Source of the DNA: Euryodendron excelsum
Taxonomy: Eukaryota > Streptophyta > Magnoliopsida > Ericales > Pentaphylacaceae
NCBI GenBank assembly: GCA_033060915.1
Contig: CM065389.1
Span: forward strand, 7,820,001 to 7,884,000
Length of the DNA: 64,000 bases
Direction of reading: 5' to 3'
The notes beneath the pieces were generated by a model, which was given only the letters and a program-made list of their open reading frames with translations, made no database searches and was not told the origin of the DNA. Of the stretch, positions 37,677 to 50,978 are shown in pieces. Position numbers and translations under genes: made by a program. Numbering within the stretch: position 1 is the first letter of the stretch; each line of letters opens with the position of its first letter.

Positions 37677-40047
37677 AGACCTTATCTAATTTCATTATCT
37701 TCATCATTGAAAGAATGAAAAAAAATATAATAAAAAACACCAGTTTTTTCTTCCGTAGATTTTCCCCCAAACATCCTGTACGAACAAAACCATTTTTGTC
37801 CCTTTTGAACACCATGTATGTAGAGAGCAATGGCCTCCACCTTCAACCTTATTCTTTATAGGAGTAAACTGAAAACCTCGCATTTGATTCTCTAATAACA
37901 AACAAACCCGTTTGAGATTTTCCTTAATTTTCTTGATAATGGCGGATTGGTTAAGGTCTACTTGCATTGAGGACTTACCCTCGCATTCGATTCCACAAAT
38001 ACTGATCTCGAGTCCGTAAAATGAGAAAGAAAGAAAGCTGCAATAAGAATTTAGGCATAGTTAGTTCTCTGCGAGCGAGAATTTGATTGTCCATCGTTGT
38101 TGTTCGTAGGCAAGAATAATTGTACTGTAAAAAGTACAAATTAAAATTTCTAATTATAAATTATTGTTAGTAATTATGTACATATTAGTTATTATTTTAT
38201 AAAATATTAGTTTTTTTTTATATTTTTGTATTTTGTGCAAATTTAAAGCTAAAACGAACAAAATAAAATCATCATATACACAGATATTTTTTCAAGTGTT
38301 AATTTGATATATATACATATTATATATATATATATGTTAGTAGATGTATATTATATTTATATATGTGTTAGTGGGTGTATATTTATATTATAATATATTA
38401 TATATATATGTGTGTGCGCGCGCACGTGCAGCTGACTCATGAAATTGATGGCAAGTGAATTAAATTGGATTAAATAAATGAAAGTAAAGTGAATGAATGA
38501 TGAAAATAAATAAAGCAAAGCGGAAGGCATAATGAAATGCATGAAGAAAGTGGCCATTGTCGATTGAAGAGGATTTCTTAAAATAAAAAATAAATAAATA
38601 AAAAAATGAATGAAGGAAAGTTCACCCATTTGGCCAAATGCTTATAAATTGGGATCATCCGGGGGAAGAAGGGAGGAGTTCAGAGAGCCAAAAGAGAGAA
38701 GTCAAGGAGGGAGAGTTAGAGAGTTTTAGTTAGGGGATAATTTGTTATCAGTTTAGTTTTTCAGTCAATTATTTTTTTCAGTATCATTGTTTTGCTATAA
38801 TAAACTGTTTCATTTATAAAGTTATTTTTCAAGTCCAGGCTTTTTAATATTATGAGTAGCTAATTTTATTTTTGGAGTTAATTGTGAAGATTATCCGAGG
38901 ATCTTCGGATATCAACAGAGGTAATTGTTATTTCTTGATAATTAAATTCTAGATCTTTGAGAAAACTTAGATTCTTGACTATGTTTATAATATCTTTTGC
39001 GTTGACAAAGCAGCTGTTATATACAAATCGATGGTATGAATCTATGACGTTAATTTTACTATTACAGTTTTAATTATTATTGAAATTATATTTTTATCGG
39101 TAAATCTTTCAAATCAAAGGCACAAGATGAACCTAATGATTTGAGTTACAAAACTTTCGTTGATATTTCGAATGAATCGGGTGATTCAATCAATTGGCTC
39201 CAAAACCGTTTTTGTTATTTAAATTCTAGTTCCATAATCATCAAATCTTTCAAAGCAAAATATTTTTTTTGATTACTATTTTTCTATACCAACTGTTCAA
39301 ATCTCAGCAGTACTATTCTTAGTAGAATTCAAACAGATTGCCTTAGGTTTTAACTGAAACCACTGCAATACAACGGTAGTTAATTTTTTGTTGTAGGTGA
39401 ATTTATCTTCTACCATGGGTGAATTTACTTTTACCATGGATGAATTTTTAGCTCTAACTTTACATATTTTGCTAACCGTTCTCTGTATATTCGATCTCGA
39501 CTTACCGAGTTATTACTACATCACAACCGCACACTGACGGATTTCAATCACATTATTTACAAGTGATCAAAGAACAGGTTACGATATAGTTAATCGTTGT
39601 TTGTACACAATAACATGCTAGAAGGCGGGGCACATGCATTGCATATGCAATTCTCTCACTTACAGTAATTATAGAAGCGTGAGAGATGAAAAAAAACTCA
39701 CATTCAGTTATATAAGGAATTGAATGGTCAACATTACTTTTAATTGCTTCAACTAATAAATTAAAATAAACCTACAAATTTTTAAAGGGCATTTTTAATA
39801 AATGAAAGAAATACTCAACTTCCAGAATAACCACTTTAAAGAGATACGAAACTTTCAAAATAATCACTTTATATATTAGAATAGATTATGCAATCTCCTT
39901 CCTTAGATTTTTGCTCCTCGTCATATTGATACAGGGGGACAGCGATGCCGATTAAGCAGGAAAGAAACCCATGCGCTATTACTCAAATCCATGACGGTGA
40001 CGGATTAGGATTCCATGCCTTAAATTGTTGCAATTTAATATCGTTCA

Positions 40048-41135
40048 AATCATATATATATATATATATATAAAAGTTGTGTTTGTCTTTATATTTTATC
40101 TCTCTTTTACGTGGCGCTCTAAATGTTCAAATACTTTCAAAATGCCACGTTACATGGACAATTGATTAGATAATTATTGAATTTATTCTATATAAGATAT
40201 ATATATATATATATATAAGATAAGATTAGTTTTTTATAATATAGATAAGATATATATATATATATATATATATAATATCAAATTATCAGGACTCTTTCTG
40301 GAATAAATATCTAAAAAAAAGTGATTATAATTAAATAAAATATTATATATATATTAATATCTATTTAAATTTTAGAGATAGGATACGATGTATTAGTTAT
40401 ATATATATATATAAGATAAAATTAATTTTGTAAGATACATAAAATATATATATATATATAATATTAGATTGCCGAAATTTTTTATAAACTTAATATCTAA
40501 AAAAATTTGATTATAATTAAATAAAATAACATTTATATATTAATATCTATTTACATTTTAAGGATACGATAAGATTGTATAATTAATTAAAATGCCACGT
40601 CACATGGGCAATTGGTTACATAACTATTGAATTTGTTTGTTTATTTAACTCATTCTATTACTATTGTAAGATAGATAGATAGATAGATAGATATATATAT
40701 AAAATATTAAATAACTATTGAATTTACTCAGTTATCCAACTCACTCTATTATTTTTGTACCATTTATAAACATAAGACAATGTCGATTTTCTAGAGTTTA
40801 AGCCTATCTCAAATTCATCTAAAATGTGAACTCTAATTATTATCAAACTTAATTTATATATCAAGTAGGTCAATTTGAGTACAATATGTAATGTAAATAT
40901 ATATATATATATATATAAGTACATCCGCCTAACATTGAAAGAAGTTTAATACATTAAAACTACATCTTAAATTGAGTTATTATAGTATATCTATTATTTT
41001 AAGAAAAATAAAATATAAGAATACTTACAACTTTAATTAAAATTTATATATAACAATTAGTCACGTACAACTATTGAACCCAAAATATGATAAAATTTAT
41101 TTTTGTTAACAATGCTATTTACGGGTTAACCATTA
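40048..41135. repeat. AT-rich block with TA and GATA microsatellites, unit A only
   Basis: Contains several (TA)n runs (40052-40072, 40198-40216, 40252-40273, 40900-40916), a (GATA)n tract at about 40671-40692, and a repeated segment of roughly 180 bp with ATCTAAAAAAA and GATTATAATTAAATAAAAT. The matching point in unit B (54648/54649) lacks all of it. No gene. Confidence 0.7.
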
Positions 41136-41192
41136 GTTGTATTTAATAAGGAAGATATCCATTTAAGAGACATCACTGAGATAAAACACTAA

Positions 41193-41546
41193 TTTCACCA
41201 TTTTAACCCTAGAGAGCATAAATAATTCCTCCTTACCAGCTGTTAAAATTTAAACTCAGCAACTTTGTATTTAATAATTAGGTAAAATAAGTTGAGTAAT
41301 AAAAATGATGACTCACGAGGATTGCAACATTTCATATTAGAGAATCAAAACTTTTTGTAATAAATTTTATTAAACTATGACATGTGGTATTTTAATACAT
41401 CAACAATATTAATTTGTGTAAATAAACAAAATTTTATGAGGAAAAAAATTACATGACAAAATTAAATAAAAATCAACAATACTTATTTATTTATATTTTA
41501 ATTTGTACCCTAGCTTAGGAATGGCAATCAAACCCGAAAAACTCGA
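41193..41546. other. Spacer between duplication units
   Basis: 354 bp of AT-rich sequence found once in the window. It holds no gene; it marks the junction between the end of unit A and the start of unit B. Confidence 0.7.
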
Positions 41547-41635
41547 CCTCCTTTTTTTGTTGTCCTTTGAAAAACAGAATAGTTTACTTTTCTTTCTGAT
41601 ATTCAGATAATACTTTTACACTTTCTGTGTTTCAG

Positions 41636-41736
41636 TTTTACAAGATCTTTGTGACAATCTCGAGGATATCATCTGGAAGCCACCTAATGAATGGTGTAGA
41701 TCAAGGATTACGAAGTCCAAGAGCAAAAGGCGTTAA
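41636..41736 (+). pseudogene. CIPK8: Detached CIPK8 exon 14 with full C-terminal tail, 1-bp deletion
   Basis: Preceded by the same acceptor (TGTGTTTCAG) as exon 14 of the main gene. One T is missing in ATCTTTGTGAC (41648-41658; main gene ATCTTTTGTGAC), which breaks the frame. The downstream codons still spell W-K-P-P-N-E-W-C-R-S-R-I-T-K-S-K-S-K-R-R and stop, the CIPK8 family C terminus. No kinase exons precede it in unit B, so it cannot make a kinase. Confidence 0.9.
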
Positions 41737-43680
41737 TTTAATTTTCTTCCACATTAACGACTAAATTACGTTTGTTTTCTTACAGGGTGATCTATCTCTT
41801 CCGGAGACTACCATCAGGCGTTGCAATCTTGAGGTTGCAGCATCAATTAGGGTTTACCCCACTAGCTACAATCTCCACCCTCTAAAAGAAAAAAAGGAGA
41901 AATAGTTTCCTAGCATTTGTATAATTAGTATCCATCCCTTTGATGATAAGAATTCCCAATCCTTACCATTGTAACGCCATTTTGTAGTTAGAAAAGTATG
42001 ATTTGACAGTTCTGCTGAGGTTGTTTTTCAATTCTTACCATCATAGAGCCATTTATAGTTTGAAATGTAGCTGACAAGCTTGCCAAGGGTTAGATGAAAT
42101 AAAGCTCTTATTATAATTTCCTTTTCATCCTTGACTTCTTTTTCCTTCTGGTAGGTCTTAAGTTCTGCACATTAAAATGAAAGAATGAAGCTCGAGGTTG
42201 CACCTTGGGGACTTCTTTTTGTTTTTGCTAATCGGGTGTTCTGGCGTGTGCAGCCTTGAGGATCTGAATTCTATTGAATGATGCTCATTGCAATTAGGGA
42301 GTTTGCACTTAATTTACAGAGGCTCCCATGTTCATACATCTCTCGATTAAGTGGTGCATATTCTGGCAAGCAAGGGTTGGGAGATTGATGATAATCTAAT
42401 TCCTTCTACAAGAAGCTAAGATTTGCATTGGTTGTGAACATCAGCCCCTGCAAGCAAAAACAGAAACAAGAACAGAACAGAAGAGAAAAAAATAATTAGG
42501 AAAGAACAATAAATTCCTTTGTTTGAATCACCAATTTGTATTGAGCTTCCTTAGAGTATTAGCCACAACCAAAGAAAACCATAGTTTCGAATTAGTTCAG
42601 TGTCTTTGCGAATACTCATGGTGACTCGATACTCAATCAAGAACGTGTTTGTAGGATTTGTTCATATAAGGGAGAGCACACCCAAAAAAAAATTAGATTT
42701 GACACACGGAGGTTGAGGAATATAATAGAGTTGTGTCACAACCTATCAAGTCGTCGCCCCGCAAACGCCACAAAGATGCTAACATGGGGTTAGTTGCTCT
42801 AGAGCCTTCCTTATTCTAGATTCATCTACTAGCTTCTTGTATATGTATAAAGGCTTGTAGAGAATTTAAAAAACATGCTGCATTGTGAAGCAGTATAGAA
42901 TATATTAAAATCATGGAGCCTTATATAGTTATTATGTAGAGAGTAGGGTATTCTAAATACTTATATATATCTCTAGTAGGATACTTGTATAGATCATTCT
43001 GAAAGATCATATTCCACTACAAAATCAAATAGATCTCCACCGTTGGTTGAAAATGTAAAGTAGTATAAATAGCATAGCGAGTTCTTTATTTATAAACTAT
43101 AAGTGGCATCAAATAAATCAAGCTCCATGAGTTCTCTTGAGTAGAACTCAAGCTTTTGGGGTTAAGGAACGCGCCTCCTGCTGATTGTGACTAAGAGATC
43201 CTTGTGTCTAAATATCACCCCTTGATATTCACTAAAAACCTGGGACAACTAATTGATTCCTCAAAAAAAAAAAAATCTGGTGATGGAATGCCTTTATGAA
43301 TTCTCTCCAAACTAGAACCCATTATCTACATAAGAATGTGTATTGGTTAAGTTACAAACATTTGGTATCAAAGCAACCTCCATGTCCTAAGTTCTTGTTA
43401 TGGAAAGGGGCAACTGGAGAGAGCTGCTATCTATTAAAAAAAGCAGGATTTGCAGAGTCACCCAACTTGTTACGATCTTAGTAGGCCCAATCTATGGTAT
43501 GAGATATGAGTTGGGTTATTTCGGTATAGAACAAAATATAAGAATTGATCCCACGCATTCCATCAGACCTCAGTAATAATTATGTCTTAGGCCACCTATA
43601 TTCACTTTTAATTATTGGTTTCAGAATTCCATACCATTTGAGTTGGAGTTCAATTTTCATCAAGCAATTACAAGTTATTC

Positions 43681-44199
43681 TCAATACACGGAAGTCAAAG
43701 CCATGAGATGCTGGGACAAAACTAAAAATATATTATAAATTAAATATAAAAAAATCCAAATATCTGTATTAAAACAGCAGCTCACAAAAAAATTACTTTC
43801 ATTAGGATTGTGTCTCCCCTGATGACACCCAAGTTCAGATTTTGCTGTGTGTTGAAAGGCCAGTTCTTGATCTTTTGCTTTGTAGGCCATAGTGTACTCC
43901 TTCGAACTTGGAACAACAAAATAAGGTAGGTCTTGTGGGTTACAATAGTACATATTTGCGAATTTAGCAAAATAGGGTAGTTCTTGTGGGTTACAATAGT
44001 ACATAGTTGTGAATTTTTGCTCTGTATTAGTTGACTGTACAACAAATAAAGTGGCATTACTGGTGCTGGCCATAGAAAAAGAGGAAGTTAAGAATGAAAG
44101 AACTGAGTAAATGACGCAACACAAATGAAGAGTGGCGGGCAACTGTGAATGAGTTTTTGGTTTAAGAGGATGGGACAAAAGGTCATACAAGGTTTTCAT
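43681..44199 (-). CDS. Hypothetical 172-codon protein in unit B
   Basis: An open frame with no family that I recognise. It begins M-K-T-L-Y-D-L-L-S-H-P, has a hydrophobic stretch (L-C-C-V-I-Y-S-V-L-S-F-L), a second possible start M-A-S-T-S-N-A-T (codon 43, 44073), and two 17-residue repeats containing M-Y-Y-C-N-P-Q-(E/D)-L-P-Y-F (DNA period 51 bp, at 43932 and 43983). On the minus strand CTATATAATG lies about 35 bp upstream of the first ATG and could be a TATA box. The copy in unit A is frameshifted. It may be a small lineage-specific gene or chance; base composition does not stand out. Confidence 0.35.
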   Translation of the reverse strand: MKTLYDLLSHPLKPKTHSQLPATLHLCCVIYSVLSFLTSSFSMASTSNATLFVVQSTNTEQKFTTMYYCNPQELPYFAKFANMYYCNPQDLPYFVVPSSKEYTMAYKAKDQELAFQHTAKSELGCHQGRHNPNESNFFVSCCFNTDIWIFLYLIYNIFLVLSQHLMALTSVY

Positions 44200-45947
44200 A
44201 CAAAAATTTTGTTTCGGTTTAGAATAACATTATATAGGTATAGATACACAACGCTCTTGGAGCACCACATGTATTTGAAAATAACCTTGCATGTGTGTTT
44301 ATACATTTTTACAGATAAAGGTCATACAATGTATTTGACATAGTGCTCCATGTGTATTTGTGTCCAAATATTCTGAGTCCAAAAATATATTTGTTGCTGT
44401 TGAGATATAATAAGCATATAGTTTAGTCCAAGCAAGAGAGGCAGGTTAGCCTAATAATAGTAGCATTGTCCACTATCACCAAAAAGATGTGGTAGTGACG
44501 TTTTTAAAATTATAAGTCAAAATAGTAATTATTTAATTTGAAATGAATGGATCACAAACAGCCACCATTTTATATGAAAATTCTATACAAAAATTATGTT
44601 TGTATAACATACTCTTATTATATTTTAAGTTTCTTTTACACATAATTCAAGTATGAGAAATTCATTAGCATGCGAGTCCAAATTCCTACATGTAAGAATA
44701 AAACTAACTGCTATTTAGTCTCAACAAAATATATAAAAAAAAATTATTTCTTAAACAACGAATAGGTAGGGTTCACAGTCCCTTATACAAATTTTTTTAA
44801 TATTTTGTTGGGTTGGAGCCATTAATTAAGTAGGATTTTAAATTGTGGGGTGCTACTAGAATAGCTTTTTGTTAAAACATTATACATAAACAAAAAATAT
44901 AAGAAGGTAAATCAAAAGCCAGGATGCTATGGTACCCCAGAAAAGGTAGTTTTGCCCCCTGCCTTCTATGACTTTTGCCCTCTAATGTATCCCCAAAAAA
45001 AAAAGTCTTCAACACCAGCAAGACAAATACCAATTATCAACTTCCAGAGGCATAAACATTATGATAGTGCTATAAGAATTCGTTTGAGATGAGGAATGAA
45101 TTCACAGGCCCTAGCAAATATTTGGATTTCTTCTTTTCTTTTTTGTCTTCAAACTTCAATTTTCCTAACCGCACAATTCACAGACCTTACCAATTTAATT
45201 TCATAAGCCACATGAGTTTCAACATCTGAAAATTAACTTCAGCACAACCTCAAATCGACACCATTTCGCTGCCAAAAAGAAGACTGGTTTGTTTTACTTG
45301 GACATGTCCCACCCTTTCTAGGAGTGCTGTCAGTAGGAATTGGTGTATCAGCTCGACCGATTTTCAGTCCTGAACGAGCAAAGACTCGAGAGTAGTACAG
45401 ACTGAGCACTTGGACCCAGCTGTGTTTTGGTCTTGCTCTCAGCCGTGTCACGTAGCTTAACAGCTTGTTTGGAACTTGGGAGAGGGGTTGGAAGGAAAAA
45501 GGAGGGAAAGAAAAAATAAAAAAAAATTATTTTTCCTTCCTCATTTAGTTTTGTGAAAAAAATGAGAGGAAAGTGGAATGAAAGAAGAGAGAGATGTATA
45601 AAAAAATTTCTCTATTTTCTCTTTTATTTCTTTTCTCGGTAGAATCAAACAAGAAAAAAAAAACAAATAGTTATTTTTCCTTTTCTTCTCCAAGTTCAAA
45701 CAGGCCGAGTTCCTTGCAATATGAATAGCATTGACGCCGAGTTCCTTGCATTTCGCAGTGCTGGTTCGAGCTAGGATTGTCTGCATGCAGTGGGTAAGAT
45801 TGTCTAGTTAGGAGAGTGTTATTTCCCTTTGCAGGCCAGATGTTGCATTTCGTCAAAATGAATTTTATGATTTGGTGCTGCTGATTATGTACAACAAAAT
45901 ATATATGTAACATTTAGGGAAGGCTTGCATGAAACGGTAATAGGGTA

Positions 45948-46310
45948 TGCGTGTTAACAGATTGGGTTGGGTCAGATTGGATAGTACCAATCAAACCGTC
46001 AAGGTTGGATTTAAAAATATTGGAACCGATTTCAACTCAGTTTAGATTCGGATTGGGTTAGTTCGGATTAGAAATTCATGTCTTGTTGCAACAAAAAAAA
46101 AAAATTTAATAACTACTTAAATAACAAATAATTGAAAGCACCTAGTAAAAATCTATATACTATTAACATTCAATAATTACATACGGTTCAGTTCGGGTCG
46201 ATTTTGGAAGTGACTTACCAAACGAACTGCTATTGTTAGGTTCACAAATATTGAAATCAATTTCGATTCGGTTTGGGTTCGGGTTGGATAAATTTTTGAA
46301 CACCTCTACA
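45948..46310. mobile_element. hAT-type MITE (unit B copy)
   Basis: Same element, same position and same flanking ATAGGGTA duplication as 32875-33236 in unit A; a few substitutions. Confidence 0.75.
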
Positions 46311-46651
46311 ATAGGGTATTCTTTTTTGGGATAATTACACTTTATTTTCTTGTGATTTGAGCAAAAAACAGATGATTCCTTGTAAGGAACGAGAGTAGAA
46401 ATTTTTATTGCGAGGGACCAAAAGGAAAATTTTAATTAAATCCTCACGTATTATATTGAGTAATTTTCAAAATATTTTGCAATTAAACTATCTCCAAAGG
46501 ACAAAATAGATAAGCATATAATAAATTAACTTTTAACATGATACACATGAAAAATATATGAATTTTTATTAAAAAAAAAGAGATTATTACTCATATTATA
46601 ATAAGGATATTGTAGATAATAAATCTAATTAGATTATTACTCAGATTATAA

Positions 46652-47745
46652 GAGAAGTATTACTCCCACCCCCCTGACACGGGAGTGGGCTGATGGGACG
46701 GAAAAAAAATTTTGTTGTCCGATTTTGCCCTAATGTGCTTTGTTGATGCAAAGCAATAGTGTTGTGCTTTTTTATAGTTAAACATATATCAATTGTTTTA
46801 TTTTTATTTTGTTTTGATTAATTTAATTTTTTTAAAAAATAAAAAAAGTAAAAAAATAGGGATCACATCAGGCAAACATTTGTTATTTTTTATTAATTGT
46901 TTTATTTTTATTTTTTTGATTAATTTGAATTGTTTTAAAAAAAAAGAAAAAGAACAAAAAAAAATAGAGGTCACATCAGTGAATGGAATTATCAAGAATA
47001 TGAGATTAGAGATTTTCTGTTCGGATAAGATTTTTTACTCGGATATGTCTCTTTCTATACACCTAAATTTATCACGGATCAAGTAAGACTTTATTATTTT
47101 TTATTTGTTATTTTATTTTTATTTTGTTTTGATTAATTTAATTTTTTTTAAAAATAAGAAAAGAACAAAAAAAATATGGGTCACATCAGTGAGTGGGATT
47201 GTCATGGGATATGAGATCAGAGATTTTCAGTACCACCCACTCCAATGTGGTGGCGACAACATGTATCAACCGAAGCTAGGGGATGGGTTGATAGTTATAT
47301 AGTACGAATGAATTTGTGGTCATAAATAATGAGTGGAGGACCGGGTGCCCCCGGAGGAGAGTTCAGTGGAGACATTGATTAGAAATTCTGTTTTTATGTA
47401 TTGATATGTAAAAGTTATTATTTTTTGTATGTGTTTTTATGACAAATCAAACTAGTAAAAAATGCATTATTAATTCCCACGGATAGTCTCAAGAAATAAA
47501 TCTAAATTATTTTACTTAAGTATTTTAAAAAAAAATTATATTAATTAGCTTTGCATTAAATTTTATAAATAGAGAGAAATTTAAAAAAATTTGATCAAAA
47601 TTTCTTTCTTTTATAAAAACCGGGAGGTGGGAGTAAAAGAAATTATAAAATTTGATCATAAAAATTTTATTTATATAAAAATCCAGGAGGTGAGAGTAAA
47701 AAGAAATTTAAAAATTTTGATTAAATTTTTTTTAATAAAAAATTG

Positions 47746-47776
<31 letters not shown>

Positions 47777-48028
47777 GATCAAAACAATTTTATTTATATA
47801 AAAATTCAGTAGGTGAGAGTAAAAAGAAATTAAAAAATTTTGATCAAAAATTTTTTTAATTAAAATTTGGGAGGTGGGAGTAAAAGAAAAAAAAATTATC
47901 AAAACAATTGAAATTGATGGCAATCTTGAAATAAAAGAGTAAGGCTATGGGCAAAATAGGAAAACCAAAAAAATTTAATGGTCAAATCAGGGGGTGGGGT
48001 GTCAGTGGGGGTGGGAGTAGAGATTTTC
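46652..48028. mobile_element. Mutator-like element inserted in unit B after duplication
   Basis: Left end GAGAAGTATTACTCCCACC and inverted right end GAAAATCTCTACTCCCACC extend as imperfect TIRs of about 28 bp. The 9-bp duplication is AGATTATAA (46643-46651) / ATATTATAA (48029-48037); unit A has the single uninterrupted ATATTATAA at this place. There is no transposase. The interior has near-repeats around GGTCACATCAGTGA and a minisatellite. Confidence 0.88.
47622..47890 (+). repeat. About 61-bp minisatellite, five copies, inside the unit B MULE
   Basis: The core GGAGGTGRGAGTAAAAGAAA recurs at about 47623, 47685, 47745, 47806 and 47867, separated by AT-rich ATTTTGATCAAAA-type sequence. The core resembles the element's own GGTGGGAGTAGAGATTTTC terminus, so it may derive from repeated subterminal sequence. 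Confidence 0.75.
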
Positions 48029-48616
48029 ATATTATAATAACTCAAGAAAAAGAACATCAAAATTAAATTAATATATGCTTTTATTTATTGGATGTTTATT
48101 ATTGTTAAGTGCTTTGAAATATTATTTGAACACACTAAGAATCTATTTTACTAATGAAAAAGATTGAGAGGCCAATTTTTAAAATTACGAAAAACCTACC
48201 AAAAAAGTATAATAAAATAGAAAATTGTCAACCTTAGGGTTAAGGGGGCCATGGTCATCACTGGCCCCTCCCTCCATTTGTCTATGCCCATTGTGATTTG
48301 AAAATGAACAGATAACATTTTGTGATTTAGACTTAACTATAAAATAGATAGAAACCATTAAAATCAATGACAATTCTATAACATGGGTATTTTCGTATTT
48401 GTTTTCTCTAACTTAGAACATCAAAAAAGATGATTTTGCCATTTAGGCTTCGTATGATTTGACGTAAAATATTTCACACCAAAAAATATTTGTTCATGTA
48501 AAAAGTTTTACCAAAAAATAACCTTTCTTTTTATTTTTCGTGTTTGATTGACATTTAAAAATTATTTTCTAATTTTTTTTCATAATACTATTCTTTGTGT
48601 TGGGAGGTGGTGGTGG

Positions 48617-49001
48617 TAAGGTTAGACATTGGGTGGGCTAGGCCTATACAAAAAATTTTCATCGAGCCCAAAACCAAATCTCAAGCCCTCCCAAATAAAA
48701 AAAAAAATTTGCATTCTCAAGCCTGTTCAAGCTCACCCATTTAACAAAAAAAAAATTTAATATATAATTTTTTTTCTATAAATAATATTGAATAACATCA
48801 AATTTAATTACAAATACATATATAATATTAACATATAAAAAAATATATGATTTTATATATATTTCGGGCTAGGCCGGGCTTCAAAGACAATTTCAAGCCC
48901 GCTCATTAAACTAATCAGGTCTAAAAAATATTCTCAAACCCTATAACTTATAGATGTGCTTGGGCGGGCCTATCAGGCTAGCAAGTCCATGGCCACCCCT
49001 T
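48617..49001. mobile_element. hAT-like MITE in GGT repeats (unit B copy)
   Basis: Counterpart of 34186-34570 with the same left end; the right boundary is slightly altered (CCACCCCTTCG). Confidence 0.5.
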
Positions 49002-50819
49002 CGTGGTGGTGGGCGATAGCAGCGACAACATAGTGGCTATGAGTGATGATGGGTGGTAGGTAGTGGTGGTGGTGGGCGGCGGTAACAACAATGGTGGGCG
49101 TTGGTGGCGGTGGGTGGTGGTGGGCGTCAGTAACAGACGACAATGGTAGGTGGTGGGTATTGGTAGCAGACGATGATGGAAGGGAGGTGAGTGGTGGTGG
49201 GTGGTGGTGGGCATCAGTAGTAGGCAACGGTTGTGGGTGGTGGTGGGTGAAATTGTTAAAATAGTGTCAAAGTTTCAAATAACTTAATGGATTTTTAAAT
49301 TGTAAGTTATTTTTGGTCTTTTAATAAAAAATATTTTTTTTTGAAAAAACATTTTCTTTACTTTTTAGTCAATCGAACAACAAAAAATTTGAAAATGAGT
49401 AAATAAAATCAAACAAAGCCTTAATGTCAAAATAAAAGATTTGTCCTTTACAGGAGTATTGTTGTCATTTTACTGAACCTGTTTCCATCCATTGTACATA
49501 TAAGTTCAAATCACATGATTTATTTACTTCTTTTGAACTAGAGGATGATCATTTAATTTTTACTCAAAACACAAAAAAGTAAAGTGTAATTAACTCTTGC
49601 CTTTTCTTAGCTTGGGTGGTTTGCTTGGATTGCTAGAAGGGGTGTCATGGGTCAAGTTAGGTAGTGACCGATCAATCAAACTATCAAAGTCAGGTTTAAA
49701 AACATTAAAACCGATTTTGACTCGGTTTTTGATTGAGTTAGGTTAGAAAATCCTCTTTTATTACAAAAAATAAAAATTTAATAAGTACTTAAATTACAAA
49801 TAAATAAAAGCATTTAGTAAAAATCTATATGCTATTAAAACTTAACTATTACATTAAGTCATTTTATCCATCTTATCTAAAATACACCATAGCACCATAC
49901 AATCATAAAATATGTTGGTCTATCAACCATTACATTTAGTCATTTTATCTATAGGATAGAGATATAGCGGATCAGGTTGTGTAGAACAATCTTAAAGAGT
50001 CTAAAAAACTCTGGTTGTGTAGAAAAAATTAATTGTATGGTGAAGTATCAAAGTAGCTGTTAGAGTTACATAGAGAGTTGTTAGTCTTCCCAAGCTGATA
50101 GTAAATTAGAGAGTTAATAGGTGAGGAATCCAGATTTTATTTTTATGTATACAGAAAGAGTAATTTGTTTATGCAGTCTTCCAACCCCAGTAAAGGCCAG
50201 ATTGATAAACACCCCTCCACCGTCGAGCAAATAATGCTTGTAATGAAGCCATATCTATAACCACACTTCTGGTTTATGAAATAAAAGTTCAGGAAAGGAT
50301 TAGCCAAAAACTCAACAGAATCTATAGTATGGGTTCAAGCTAAGCAAATAAGGTGCACTTGATACATTTGTTGTTAATCAGTGATCAGAGACTCAAAATC
50401 CACCATGCTACTATTGTTATTCAGATTTCTCATGCATAATCAAACTATACTAAGCACCATATGAATCCTGCAGTGTATATACCGGTAAGGCAGTGGACAA
50501 CTCGGTTTTACATAAACAGACAGACTTACAGTTTTTCCAGCTTAGTTTGTTTTCTCTTGACCTTGTGACGTTGATAATGTCCGAACATTGGATCTGTTTC
50601 TGGCCAAATCAAAGTGACCACAATGAATAAAGAATAACGTACAAGATATTAACAGCATCCTTATCTCACACTAAAATCATATCCAAGCCATGCAGTATGC
50701 AGTTAACAAAATAATTAGATTTGTTAACCATCAAAATCATGGAAGAGTATAAAAAAATTGAAAAACAGAACCAAAAAAATGAATCACAAGAGAGACAATA
50801 ACAAATAAAAAAGAGTAAT

Positions 50820-50978
50820 GTTGGGAACACTTTTAAGTACCGATCACTCTTCCAATCACTCATGCTGAGTTGGTATGCATTGATAGGCAAATCAATTCTC
50901 ACTCTCTCTATTTGCCTATCAATGTATACCAACTCAGCAAGAATAGTTGAAATAGTAGTCTGTAAGAATGTACCTAAC
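50820..50978. mobile_element. Hairpin MITE, intact copy (unit B)
   Basis: Complete inverted arms: GTTGGGAACACTTTTAAGTA at the left, and GTTAGGTACATTCTTACAGA when the right end is inverted, with long internal pairing around GCTGAGTTGGTATGCATTGA. A clear target duplication was not found. Confidence 0.65.

Larger units (their letters stand above)
28197..41192. repeat. Tandem segmental duplication, unit A (about 13.0 kb)
   Basis: Nearly collinear with unit B (41547-54706), differing by scattered substitutions and indels. It begins in the last CIPK8 intron at a T-run, covers CIPK8 exon 14 and 3'UTR (AATAAA at 28684), then non-coding DNA full of MITEs, and ends at about 41192. A 354-bp spacer separates it from unit B. 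Stretches 28351-30254, 30917-32340, 35233-36389 and 37980-40045 show no gene that I can support; they hold only UTR, AT-rich sequence and small element remnants. A-specific: a 379-bp TIR element (32352-32730) and an AT-rich block (40048-41135). Confidence 0.92.

Noticed and set aside
45239..45451. 70-codon minus-strand ORF in unit B
   Set aside because: Not open in the matching part of unit A and without known motifs; the region is ordinary non-coding sequence.
48973..49227. His/Pro-rich reading frames on the minus strand over GGT repeats
   Set aside because: They are translations of a simple repeat, not conserved in frame among copies A, B and C.
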